Shown here piece after piece: positions 45,283 through 57,440 of a stretch of 64,000 nucleotides of DNA. Made by a program: the position numbers and the translations under genes. Below the pieces are notes generated by a model, which saw nothing but the letters and a program-made list of their open reading frames with translations, did not search any database and was not told the DNA's origin. Position 1 is the stretch's first letter. Each line of letters opens with the position of its first letter. The DNA comes from Sambucus nigra (Eukaryota > Streptophyta > Magnoliopsida > Dipsacales > Adoxaceae): contig OX422217.1 in assembly GCA_949130495.1 (NCBI GenBank), positions 540,455,137 through 540,519,136 of the forward strand, in the 5' to 3' direction.

Positions 45283-46619
45283 CAACCTAAGAATATTAAA
45301 CTTATTTGTGTCACAAATAGTTTAGATCTGCACTTTCTATGAAAAGAAAATGAAATCAAAACTTCGTGAATTTTGGACAAGAGATTAACGACAGTAGAGG
45401 ATGTATCTTCTCAACTAACGAACACACTCAAACTCACAGGTTATTTTTCTAGAATAAAAAATCCAGAGTTTGGTTTAGGGTTTCATATTCTCTCTCTATC
45501 ATTTCTCTCAGGGATGAAATGATCCAAAGATTGTAAACGTCTCACATATGACTTCTATTTATACTAGAGCATGGAAGACTTTGGAAGGTTTGGCCAAAGC
45601 AACGGTCAATATTAATTACAAAAGATCGATGTAAATATTACGGTTGAGATGTAACCGCTGTTAAAAGAATTTTGATTGGTTAACTCCGTTGTTACAGGGA
45701 TTGTGAAAGATAACATACAGACCGTAGATAAAATAAATCCAAGGTTTCTCAATCAATCTCATATATGTGAGAGTAAAAAAACACAGATCCAACCGATATC
45801 TCAGCAACATGTGTAAGGCCATGATCAAGTGAAAAATGCGTATTTTAGATTTCTAAAGAATCCCATTTTCCACCATATAATTCTCTGTCTCTGTCGGATC
45901 CTACCCAAGAAAGATTTTAGGAGAAAAGGGTAATTATAAATCAACACACAAAATTATTAAAACCAACTTTTAAATGATAAAAATTGTTTTAAAAATTCTA
46001 AAAATATTTACCATATCCCAAAAATTATTAATATTTTTTTTTATGGGATTTAATACAAACACAACTAAATTATGAAGAGTGAAACAAAAGAATGAAATCC
46101 TAGGTGCAGTGTTGGTATTCTACCATTAAGACTTTTAGAGGAATTTGATATGTAGAGTCTGAGGCTCTTTGGTAGACAAGGATATGACTCCATCTTGTCA
46201 CTATTTCCAAACTAGACAAACATATATAATGTCGACTCAAGGGAATCAAATATATAGGGTGCTTCAATCTCCCTCTTTTGAAATATGAGACAAAATCTCC
46301 TTCGAGTCATCAAGAATTCGTAAGGATACAAAAGAAATAATAAAATCCTATTCTTATACAAAATTCTAACTACCCCATATCCTAGAAAAGAATAATTACA
46401 TTACTCAACAAAATACAAACCAATACCTTAACAACATTCTGATAACATGCAGTACTGATATCTTAAAAATAAGATAACTAAGATCAAGATTTTTAGTTGA
46501 AGTTGTCAAAATAATGTCCAAGTGGACTCAAAGCTTTTCCCCCATTTTGTCTCAAATGGACAAAGGGTCTACACACAAATAAGAGAGAGAAATATCAAAG
46601 CAGAAATATCAAAGATATA

Positions 46620-49600
46620 TTACACATCTGCCATAACCATCCCAATTGATTTATGTAAGGATTCAAACCGTATATTATCCAAGAGTTTAGTGAATAAATC
46701 AGATAATTGAAATTCAGTAGGCAGGTAATTAATCTCCAATTCCTTTGATTCAACTAACTCGCATATAAAATGATGTCGAATTTTAATATGTTTAGTACGA
46801 GAGTGTTGAAGAGGATTTTTGGAAATATTAATCGCGCTTTGGTTGTCACAATATAGATATAATTGTTCTTCAATAATACCATAATCTCTTAACATTTGTT
46901 TTAGCCAAAGTAATTGAGCATAGCAACTGCCTGCGGCGATATATTCAGATTCAAACTTAGATAAAGAAGTGCAATTTTGTTTCTTACTATTCCACCCTAC
47001 CAAATTAGTACTTATGTAATAATAAGCTCCTGATGTACTTTTACTATCATCGGAACACCCAGCCCAATCAACATCGGTATAGCCAATTATCGTGTTAGAT
47101 GTGTCATTTGTGTACCTAAGTCCTAAGTTGAGAGTTCCTTTAACATATTTTATAATTCTTTTAACGCAAAGTAAATGACTCTCTTTAGGATAATTTTGAT
47201 AACGGACGCATACACAAACAGCATACATAATATCAGGATGGAATGTAGTAAGGTATAAAAGACTTCCTATCATACTACGGTATAAGGTTAGGTCGATGGA
47301 TTTCCCATTTTCATCTTTTAAAAGTTTAACTGAAGTACTCATAGGAGTCCTTGCATCTCTGGCTGTTTCTAAACCGAATTTTTTAACAGTCTCCACAGCG
47401 TATTTAGATTGCGATACAAACAAACCATCTGAATTTTGCTTAACTTGAAGACCTAAGAAGAATTGTAACTCCCCCATAAGTGACATATGGAATTCTTTAT
47501 GCATAATGTCAGAAAATGTTTTGACATCTGTTGGGGAGGTAGATCCAAAAATGATATCGTCTACATATACTTGGGCTATGGTAATGTTTATCTTTATGGT
47601 AATGTTTATTTCAAAGTGTTTAACAAAAGAGTTTGATCATTCCCTCCTCGTTTAAAACCGTTATTTAGAAGGAATGTCGATAGACGTTCATACCAAGCTC
47701 TAGGAGGTTATTTTAGCCCATAAAGAGCTTTCTTAAGTCGGTAGACGTGATTTGGATTATGAGGGTCAATGAACCCTTTGGGTTGTTCTACGTAGGTCTC
47801 TTCAGTCAAGATGCCATTAAGAAAAGCAGATTTAACATCCATTTGATAAAGTATGAAATGCAAATAACAAGTTATTGCAAAGAGTGAGCGAACAGACTCA
47901 AGGCGGGTGACAGGTGCAAAAGTTTCCTCAAAATATATTCCTTCAATATGAGAGTATCCATAGGCAACTAATCTAGCTTTATTCTGAATAATCATCCCAG
48001 ATTCATCTGTTTTATTTTTTTAAATTCAACGTGTGCCAATAACCCTTTTATTTTCAGGTCGGGGTACAAGATACCATACATCATGAATGGCAAATTGAAG
48101 AAGTTCCTCCTGCATAGCACTTATCCACAATGGATCATTCAGTGATTCATTAACATTCTTTGGTTCTATAAGAGAAACAAAGCATGCATAATGAGCAAGA
48201 GTACGTAGTTGGGATCTTGTGCGAACTGGCTCAGTAGGGTTACCAACTACACTATCTAAAGGATGATCTTTGAAAACCCAGTTAGGCACTTCAGGGGTCT
48301 GAGTTGGTAAGGACTCATCTATCTCTGGAGAATCATAAGTTAAAATGTTTTCGAATTCATCCACTATAGTTGGTCCTTTGATCTTGCTCTCTACATTAGT
48401 GTCACTTACAACAACATTAATAAATTACATTAAGGTTTTGGTACGAAGATTGTAGACACGGTAGGCTCTACTATTTGGAGAATATCCTAGGAAAATAGCT
48501 TTATCTCCTCTGGTTCCGAATTTATATAGATGTTCTCTATCCTTGAAGACATAACAAGTGCTACCAAAGGTTCTAAAGTATTTTAGGTTAGGTTTCTTCC
48601 CATACCAAAGTTCATAGGATGTTTGTTTAGTGTTTTTCCTTAGGTAAACTCGATTGATTATGTAACAAGCTGTACGAATGGATTTTACCCAGAAATATTT
48701 AGGTAAGTTCTTCGCATGAATCATCACACGGGCCATTTCTTGAAGAGTGCGATTTTTACGCTCAGCAATTCCATTTTGTTGAGGTGTCTTATGGGCACTA
48801 AATTCATGTTTGTAACCATTATAGTCACAGTATTCGATGACATCTGAATCTATAAATTCACCTCCTTTATAACTATGAATTCTGTCTACTTGGGAATCCT
48901 TTTCATTTTCTATACGAACTAAAATTTTTAAAAACTTACAAAATATTTTTGATTTGTGTTTTAAAAAGGCAACCCAGGTAAGTCATCAACCATAACTAAG
49001 ATATAATTGTTGCCACAAAGACTAACAGTACGAGAAGGACCCATTAGGTCCATATGGATGAGTTCTAGAGGTTTAGTGGATAGAACTTCTTCAACTTTCT
49101 TGTGGGGAGCCTTAACAATTTTTCCTTCTTGACAGGGACCACATATGATGTTTGAAATTGGTTTGATCTTAAGAAGACCTCTAACTATCTCTTGGGAGCA
49201 CAATTTACTAAGACTGTCATAATTAATGTGACCCAACCTATTATGCCATCTCTCATTGTAATCCATTCTGGTAATGTTACAAACCTCCGTACTTGGATTG
49301 ACTGTATAACAGTTATCTGGAGTACGGAGCCCTGTAATAATGCAATCACCTTTTTCATTTAAAATTTTGCAATTGTTCTTTGAAAAGGTGACAGTATGGT
49401 TGGAGTAAAAAAATTGCGATATACTTAGTAAATTTTCTTTAAGACCTTTTACCAAAAAATGTCCTCAAGAATAGGTAGTCTTTCTTTATGGAGTGTTCCT
49501 TTACCAATGATTTGGGCTCATACACCATCTCCAAACAAGACTTTTCCTCCGGAGAAGTTAGTTTTGTTTAAAAGTTTGGTATCATCCCCAGTCATATGTT

Positions 49601-49950
49601 TGGAACATCCAGAGTCTAAATGCCATCCAGATGTTGTATTTTCAGCTTTAAAAGAACTGATCACAGTGTTGCATTTCATCAGGGGTAATAGATCATCTTT
49701 TCTAACCCAAATTGCTCTATTTTTCAATTTGCGCTTATTAGCTCGTATTTGACAAAACTTGTGAGCTTCAGTATTTTCTTTAAAAGATTTTTTGCACACG
49801 TTTATGAGGATCATAAATAGTTTGAGCATTTGGTTTAGAAAAGAATCTGGGATTTCTTCTTGTTGATGATCTATTAGTATTTGTTCTTCTCTTCCTATTT
49901 CGATAGTTAGAATTCTTGTCTGACTGTTTAGGTAGGACATAATTATTTCG
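46620..49950 (-). pseudogene. Copia-E pol: protease, integrase, RT, RNase H
   Basis: In order on the minus strand: protease WHLDSGCSKHMTGDD (about 49590-49640); GAG-pre-integrase WHNRLGHINYDSLSKLCSQE with CGPCQEGK (about 49120-49250); integrase start LELIHMDLMGPSRT; a decayed middle; then SYELWYGKKPNLKYFRTFGS (about 48560-48640). RT reads FILYQMDVKSAFLNGILTEE (near 47810-47870) and VYVDDIIFGS near 47545-47580. RNase H is 46620-47504 with SLLYLTTFHPDIMYAVCVCV and CDNQSAINISKNPLQHSRTK. Frameshifts near 49450, 48960, 48400, 48020 and 47700 break it, but the Y-V-D-D box is intact. Confidence 0.88.
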
Positions 49951-50299
49951 GCTTCTCATGAATAATTGAAGTTATGGTAAACAGGAGAGTGATACACTGG
50001 TTCATATAGACATTTAGAATAACAACCATCAAGGGAATGTCCATAGACATCACAATAAGAGCAGTAAAGATGGCTCGTAGAAATCTTAACCTCAGGAAAA
50101 TTGTTATTCAAAGGCTTGTTTAAGTTTTGAGCTTTAGTCTTGTTCCTAGGTGGCACAGGATGAAATGACGAATCGGTTTGTCTAATAGGAGGGCAGACGT
50201 ATTTAACCTTATGTTCAACATTAGGCTTAGAGTTACTTGATTCACCAATGTCTAACTTTTGTTGTTTCGAGTCAAAATCATTTTTCAAAGTTTTAAAAT

Positions 50300-52080
50300 C
50301 TGGACAAGTTTTAACAGATCTTTTTCCACCAGACATAAACTTGATATGCTAAAAAAATTAGTTTGCTTGGAATTGTTGGGGCAAAAACCTATTTCAATTC
50401 TGTCATCAGAATTGGTCTTACTTTCAGCAACACAATCTTCAAAACATTTTGAGTTATTTTCAAAGTTAGCAAACTTTTTAAAGACTGTTGATGTCTTTTC
50501 TTTTGTTTGTTCTAATTCTAACAACGTCCCTTTGTATTTCTTTTCTAGAATTTCATTTGAGTCAGACAACTCCTTTGGTTTTTGTTCAAAAGTTTTTGTT
50601 TCATTCTTATGAATTAGACATTGAGAAGTGTACTCTTCAGCATTCTGTTTGATCATATGAGTTAGGGTTTATATCTTCTGTGTAAGATCTTTGACTAACT
50701 TTTCAAGTCTAGTGCTTTTCTTGAGAGTTTTTTAGTACAGTGTGTGAATGTCAGGAAGGTCCTCATTGTTGGAGTCACTAAGTGTGCAGTGTGTAGTGTC
50801 CCCTAGCTATTCATTTTTAGGACTCACTCACCCACTGGCATCAACAATAGATCGTTCCCTTTTACTTACACACACCGCGTTTGAAGCATTATCAACATTC
50901 TCAAGTAACAAAGCAAACAAATCAGTAGGGATAGCATTATTCAACATAACATGATCAGATTCCTTATCATCAGTGTATATGACTTTAGCAAAGAAGGACA
51001 TACAAGGGTCATAAGTATTAGATGACTCAGGTTCATCAGTTTCTGATGCACTCGAGTTATCCCAAGTCTTACATAAGTTAGCCTTAGTGTTCTTGTTCTT
51101 ACTCAAATTAACTCTATAGTCACTGGCTATATATCCTAACTTTCCACATCTGTAGCATTCAGTGTTCTTAAGGTCTCTGTTGGGTTTGTTGGTAAGTCTT
51201 TTCTCATGAGGCCTATTATTAGAGATGTTTGAATAGGTAGTTTTGCCTTGTCTATTTGTAATTTTATTTCTCAATTTCACAATTTTCTTGAAATGTTTAA
51301 ACATTAAAGCAATCTGATTATCCAAGCTCTCAAAATTACAGTCCTCGTCAGAATCTAAGTCAATTTCAGGTAAATGACATTTAAGTTTAGTCAACTTAGA
51401 TGTAAAGACAATATTGGAGGCAGACTATTTCTTATGGGTCTGTATTAATTGCTTCTTAAACTCCAATTCCATTTCTACAATTATAATCTTGCTACTGAGG
51501 AGTTCAAGGGTAAGGTTTTGATCATCCATCTCCTCAATTGCATAGCGCTTATTGTCAAATTTTTGTGGAAGTGACCTTAGAATTTTAGAGAAACATGCAG
51601 CTTAGTCACTATATCTGTCAACCTAATGTAGAAGTCATCAAATAACTCAATCTCAGTCATGACTAAAGTGTTGTACTGCTGGATTAACATTTGGGTTTTA
51701 GCAGCTTTAACACATGTGTCTCCTTCACGTGCAGTCACTAGGGTGTCCCATACTTCTTTAGAAGTAGTACAGAAAGATTTCCTTTTGAATTCGTGTTCTT
51801 TGATAGATATGAATATGGCATTTTTGCCTTTGTTATTGTTAAGAGAAGTCTGTTTTTCTTCTTTAGTGAATTCACTTAGCAACTTCCTAATCCTCACAGT
51901 ACTTCCTTCAGTGGCTGGTTTAGTAGGAAAAGTGTAGCCATTTTCAATAGCATCCCAGACATCATCTCCCAAGGTCCTTTGGATGAAAGCAACCATCCTC
52001 ACTTTCCAGTAAGGGAAGATGGTTCCATCAAAGAGAGGGGGCTTGGACAGGTTACCTAATCTCTCAAATTTCTTGTCCAT
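50300..52080 (-). pseudogene. Copia-E gag
   Basis: The start is ATG 52080, about 60 bases from the primer site: MDKKFERLGNLSKPPLFDGT then PYWKVRMVAF, the UBN2-type gag of copia elements, with SKEVWDTLVTAREGDTCVKA. Stops near 51600 and 51430 interrupt it. The nucleocapsid knuckle at about 51120-51165 reads CYRCGKLGYIASDY: the His and the last Cys of C-x2-C-x4-H-x4-C are both Tyr. The coiled Lys/Glu-rich segment (50285-50656) and the second Cys-rich motif CSYCDVYGHSLDGC (about 50020-50070) are typical spacer parts of this group. Confidence 0.82.
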
Positions 52081-52140
52081 AGTTTGTTTTGAGAAAACAA
52101 TTTCAGAAAGTCAAGATCTAAAAGGATTTGTAAAACCAAA

Positions 52141-54126
52141 GCTCTGATACCAATTGAAATTATACCACTTAAGTTGTTTAATTCAAGATTAAACAGTTTA
52201 AATGGATCCAGACAGTTTTTTGAAGAAACTCCTTTCCTAAAACAAACAGCTAACACAATATGTGTATAAAAAGAATTACGAATGAGATATTTCAGATATT
52301 ACGTACCCAAGTTTTGAAAACAAAAACTAAAACAGTTTTTAAATCAAAACACCAATAGAAGGAGATGCGAGGAAGAGTAAGTACGCAAGTGCACAAGAAT
52401 TTTAACGTGGTAAAACCCCACCCAATTGGGAAAACATCTGCGGAGGTCTCTACACCTCAAAACAAAAATCCACTAAAATAGAGTAACATGTTACAAACTA
52501 TTTAACAATCTAAATACACAATCAGACCCAATCTAAGTTCATAAATTATACCAGCTCATCCGGATTATTCTGACTTCTCCCAAGGCTTATGATGTTGTAG
52601 ATGTTCTCTCAAATTTGTAACTCCACTCCTTTTAGCTTCCAGTCGACTCCAAAAGTCAATGATCTCTCTAACAACACTTCTTTAGTGTTGTAGTGTTAAA
52701 GTATTGTCATGTGATATGCCTAACATATGCATGCAACTCACACACACTTATACAAACAATATCCCTAACAAATTATAAATATCGTTCTAAGATGCAGTAA
52801 GGATTTTTTAATCACAATTTGTTTGATAGTTTCAGACTACTGATCTTTATTTCTATCCACAGATCTTGAGGGAACCTTGTAATGTAAAGCATCCAAGGTC
52901 CTAAACACTTTCTTTATTTTATTTACAAATCGATTTCACAAAGTGTGAAATATTTCACGAAAGGGTAAAACCCCATTCAAGATCTTAACTAGATCAAAGT
53001 CTGATTTTTCTCATAAACTGAAAATAAAAATAATTTGTTGGTTCTGGTTTTGAAAAATAATCAAATAAAAGTAAAACACCCAACGAATATGGATTTCTTG
53101 AAAAAATAAATCAACTTAAGAATATTAAACTTGTTTGTGTCACAAAAAATTTAGATCTTCACTTTCTATGAAAAGAAAATGAAATCAAAACTTCGTGAAT
53201 GTTGGACAAGAGATTAAAGACAGTAGATGATGGATCTTTTCAACTAACGAACACACTCAAACTCAAAGGTTATTTTTCTGGAAAAAAAAAATCAAGAGTT
53301 TGGTTTAGGGTTTCGTATTATCTCTCTATCTTTTGTCTCTCTCTCTCTTCACTCTTTTTTTTTCTCTAAGAGGTGAAATGATCCAAAGATTGTAAACGTC
53401 TCACATATGGCTTTTATTTATACTAGAGCATGGAAGACTCTGGAAGGCCTGGGCAAAGCAACAGTCAAGTTTAATTACAAAAGATCGATGTAAATCTTAC
53501 GGCTGAGATGTAACCACTATTAAAAGCATTTTGATTGGTTAACTCAGTTGTTACAGAGATTGTGAAAGATAACATGAAGACCGTAGATAAAATAAATCCA
53601 ATGGTTCTCAATCAATCTCAAATATATGAGAGTAAAGAAACACAGATCCAACCGATATCTCAGCAACACGTGTAAGGACATGATCAAGTGAAAAACACGT
53701 GTTTTAGATTTCTAATGAATGCCATCTTCCACCACATAATTCTCTGTCGCTTTCGGATCCTACCGAAGAAAGATTTTAGGAGAAAAGGGTAATTATAAAT
53801 CAACCCCAAAACTATTAAAACCAACTTTTAAATGATAAAAATTGTTTTAAAAATTCTAAAAATATTTACCATATCCCAAAAATTATTAAAAAACATTTTT
53901 AAGGGATTTAATACACGCACAACTAAATTATGAAGAGTGCAAGAAAAGAATGCAATCCTAGGTGCAGTGTTGGTAATCTACCTTTGAGACTTTTAGAGGA
54001 ATTTGATCTGTAGAGTCTCATGCTCTTTGGTAGACAAGGATATGACTCAATTTTGTCACTATTTCCAAACTAGACAAGCGTTTATATAATGTAGAATCAA
54101 GTGAGTCAAAGATATAGGGTGCTTCA
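52141..54126 (-). repeat. Copia-E primer site and 5' LTR
   Basis: The primer site is 52141-52153 (minus strand TTGGTATCAGAGC) and the LTR is 52155-54126, 1972 bp. Pyrimidine-rich (CT)n and T-run stretches lie at 53330-53365. The region holds no gene. Confidence 0.88.
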
Positions 54127-54920
54127 AGCATGAGAAGTCAACTAAAAGGGATCCATCGGGCTTCGAACTTGCTAGGCAATCAACAGATAAGGAACACCCA
54201 GCGATCCAAAGGCCTAAGAAGAAAATTAATTTTACGGAGTTCACCCGCCCAGCCCCATGGTGCCCGAACTACTCCCCCGTATATAAATAATATATCAATG
54301 AGATACCGGTCTTTTATTAAGATTGCGTAGAAGTTATCATCGAGGTTGAAGCTGATGAAAATTATGGGTTTAGATGCGTTGATAAATGCCTTATATCTGG
54401 GCCCGATGGATGGTGACAGGTGAGATTGGACTTGATTGAAGAAGTCATGGCAAATATTAAATTCTATGCACATTATTTTGGCGATTGGTTTCCAAACACT
54501 GTTCTACATATGTTGGACGATTATTCAAGCCCATGTATTCCCAAGTTTTGGATGATCGTTCCCTAGTGCGGCTATCTTTTGGAAGAAACTTACAAGTGCG
54601 TGTGCATCCTCATTTCGAAGAGACAGTGTCTCACATTTCTACCAATGAGACATGAACAAATCGTGCATCCCATATTCATAAAAATTACTCATGTATGCGG
54701 GAATCACTTTGTAGCTTTGAAGTTGAAGTACGATTGTCCAATTCCCCCGTTAGCAAGTCACTGGCATAGTTGCTCATCGCCAGAAGAAAAATCTCGGATT
54801 GATATATATGCGCGACAAGTAGCGGAGTTCCAGAAAATCTGCCCAAACGATGTAGCAACAAACGATGAACCTAATCCAGATCGACTAGTTTGGTGTATGA
54901 AACGTTTTTATATGATGTGA
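54127..54920 (+). pseudogene. OTU cysteine-protease-like C-terminal domain of the MULE transposase
   Basis: The frame continues from 37737 with KSTKRDPSGFELARQS, as in MULE proteins where an OTU domain follows the transposase. The OTU core is EADENYGFRCV (about 54347-54380), then RLDLIEEV, YKCVCILISKRQCLTFLPMR and GNHFVALKLKYDCPIPPLAS, with the likely catalytic His in GNHF (54699-54713). OTU enzymes have a catalytic Cys in D-G-N-C; here the residues are D-E-N-Y, so both Gly and Cys are lost. Stops near 54286, 54309 and 54412 also break it. In living relatives the domain is thought to act as a deubiquitinase; its use to the transposon is not known. Confidence 0.8.
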
Positions 54921-55121
54921 AACGAACTTGTATGATATGATATTCAAATGAAGTTGTATGATATTCAAATGAAGTTGTATAATATTCAAATATAGTTGGT
55001 TTATTGTATGATTATAGTTGGTTTATTGTATGATTGATTGATTGTTATCTTGTCTCCTTTTAGTAATTAATGAAGTTGTATTTCTTGATTGTTGTAATTA
55101 ATTGATGCAGTTGTATCCATG

Positions 55122-55500
55122 ACTGGTTCAGTATATATATATACCGAATGAGTATCCTTATTTCGCTATATTCATACCGAATGGACCTCAAGATCCAATA
55201 CAGATAGGACACTGTTAGGGATGTATATTCAGAACCAAGTTCCCCCAGGACTGGTTGAGTATATATATGTCGAATTAGTACCCTTATTTTGCTATAATGA
55301 TGTCGAATGGACCTTACTATCCAACCAAGAATGGACACTGTTCAGGATGTATATGTCGAATAAATTTTCCTCGGGACTTGTTCGGTATATATATGCCAAA
55401 TCAGTACCCTTGTTTCGCTATAATGATGCTGAATGGACCTCACTCTCCAACCAAGAATGGACATTGTTAGGGATTCAAGTTTCAAAATAATCCACAACCA
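55122..55500. repeat. MULE internal tandem repeat, about 127 bp, three copies
   Basis: The marker ACTGGTTCAGTATATAT or a close variant occurs at 55122, 55250 and 55376 (spacing 128 and 126). Each copy contains TCGCTATAATGATG-type and GAATGGACCTCA blocks. The segment lies between the 3' ends of the convergent OTU and PMD genes. Confidence 0.8.
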
Positions 55501-55621
55501 ACAATTAGGGATGTTAATACAAAATAGTCCACAACCAACAAAATAATTGCACATTTATAAATAAGCCAAACATTCATACAATATTATTCCACTTTAATAC
55601 AAATATTCAATGACATCCAGC

Positions 55622-56635
55622 CTATTTATTTCTTTTACTTCTATGCAACCCCTCAACAACTTTCTCTTTTCCCTTGCCTTTGGACTTGCTTTTCTTCGCC
55701 ACCTGCTCCTCAATGATAATCGGCCTGCCTACCCCAATAGTCGTGGCTAGGATATCTTAGGCTTGCACATCGCGTGCAATTAATTTGGCCGGATCAGCAA
55801 CTGCGGGCTGTGGGTTATATAGAGGTGATCCGATGAGAGGAACACCCAAGATCTCCGATATGTCGTCGAGGGTGATTTTCATCTCCCCAAATGGCATATG
55901 GAATGTGTTATTCTCCGGATGCCACCTCTCGACAAACATAGATATAAGGGCATAATCTAATGACGGTGGCTAAATGAGATAAGCCCCCCCCCCCCCACCC
56001 ACCCATCTTAGCCCTTTGAATCCTCTTTTGTAAACTTACAGAAAGATCACTGAATTTCCACTCCTTGGTCTTCGTCCAATGATTGATGCACAATAACGGC
56101 ACCCGCTCTACCTACAATATAAGCAAAATATGTAATAAGGTTTATGAAAGTAATGGAAAATTTAAAACATTAATGATTTAACATTGAAGGGAAATGAAAT
56201 TACCACTAATCCAGTCCAAATACCATAGGCCACATGATGCTTGAAATGTTTTAATAGGCTAAGATTGGTGGGTCTCCTGTATGTCGCAGTAGAGGTGCCT
56301 TCTTCAGGCACCTTTTTCTTCTGGCTATATGCTACTGCGGTCTTGTGTAAATTGATAAACAGGTTTTTAGTCCGTTGGGGAGCAACATTCTTCGGCTCGG
56401 CACCCCCCTCTTCCGCCTCATGACCCTCCTCGGCCTACTCCTCAACCTCGACCTCAATCGCAACCTCCTCGTCATGAATCGAAACCTCCTCATGCATCTC
56501 CACCACTCGGGGATCCACATCCATCACATTCGAGATTGTCGTAGTAGACAAAGCATGGATCTCTTCTCAACGCTTCCGATCTGAGGCAGTCAACGACTTC
56601 CAGTTCTTGCGAGAATAGGATACTAGGTTACCCAT
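55622..56635 (-). pseudogene. Plant mobile domain (PMD) gene of the MULE, two exons
   Basis: Exon 1 (56204-56635) starts MGNLVSYSRKNWKSLTASDR and has an acidic stretch rich in Glu and Val. The intron is 56112-56203, 92 bp, with GT and AG ends. Exon 2 carries VPLLCINHWTKTKEWKFSDL, LSHLATVIRLCPYI and the PMD hallmark ERWHPENNTFHMPFGEMKIT with LDDISEILGVPLIG. A Lys-rich tail (KKSKSKGKGKEK) ends at 55622. Stops lie in exon 1 (TGA near 56567, TAG near 56437), a frameshift near 55925 and a C run at 55986-55996. The gene is short for the family, lacking the C-terminal half of the usual PMD fold. PMD proteins occur as host genes and as passengers of MULE and gypsy elements. Confidence 0.78.
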
Positions 56636-56639
56636 GGTA

Positions 56640-57440
56640 GACATGCATTCATTATAAACATAAGTGAATTCGTAGGTTGTCATTATGTTCTTATAAACAT
56701 AATGCATACGTAATCATGTATCATTCGTAGGTAATAATGAATTCATTATAAACATAAGTCAGAGGGAATCATGTATTAATTCATAGGTAATTATGTATCA
56801 AATCATACATTATCATGTATCGATTATAAACATAAATCATTTCATAGGAAATCATGTCTCATTTCGTAGGTAATAATGAATTCATTATAAACATAAGTTA
56901 TAGATAATAATGTATCAATTCATAGGCAATCATGTATTGATTATAAACATAAGTCGTTTCATAGGTATTTATTATAAACATAAGTCATTAATTCATTATA
57001 AATATAAGTCATATCATAGGTTATCATGTATCATTTGATAGGTATTCATTATAAACATAAGTCATAAATATAACAAAATAATTTATTCCATTCGGGGTTA
57101 AGGTGCCAACTGGTGGTGGTTACATTCGGCATAAACACCATTAAAAATTGAATCCATTCAGGGTAAAAGTGGCGAATGAAACATATAGAAACTTGTTGAT
57201 CAATTCAGCATAAACATAGCAAATTAAGTCATACATTTCGGGATAATAGTAACGAATGGATACCGTAATTCAGAATCCATTGATTCGTTGTATACAATAC
57301 GAAACATTATAGCTCATTCGGTATGAATGTAATGAATGAAACCCTAGGCAATCAAAAAAATTATTCGTCATGAACATATCGAATAAATGGAATTCATTCG
57401 GTATGTTCATAACGAATGAAACCCTAGTTCAGTGCCTTCA
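56640..57440. repeat. Short dispersed repeats in the MULE right arm
   Basis: Between 56645 and 57070 the words ATTCATTATAAACATAAGTC and CATAGGTAATCATGTATCA recur about ten times at irregular spacing. From 57080 to 57430 an ATTCGGTATGAACATAACGAATG-like inverted motif recurs six or more times. This lies upstream of the PMD gene and could include its promoter; no clear TATA assignment is made. Confidence 0.65.

Larger units (their letters stand above)
37738..46266 (-). repeat. Copia-E 3' LTR, split by Gypsy-2
   Basis: The two parts are 37738-38698 and 45288-46266, together about 1940 bp, matching 52155-54126. The split point carries the CAACC duplication of Gypsy-2 (38694-38698 and 45283-45287). 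It diverges clearly from the 5' LTR, by scattered substitutions and small indels. Confidence 0.88.
37738..54126 (-). mobile_element. Copia-E: Sirevirus-like Ty1/copia element inside the MULE transposase
   Basis: Ends are TGAA...TTCA with target copies AGCAC (37733-37737) and AGCAT (54127-54131). The MULE frame runs on across the site. LTRs are about 1.95 kb, the primer site is 52141-52153 and the polypurine tract 46267-46287. The pol style (HKEFHMSLMGELQFFLGLQV, DVKSAFLNG) and long LTRs fit the Sirevirus/SIRE group. The 3' LTR is split by Gypsy-2. The coding region is broken but complete in order. I see no env-like frame. Confidence 0.88.
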
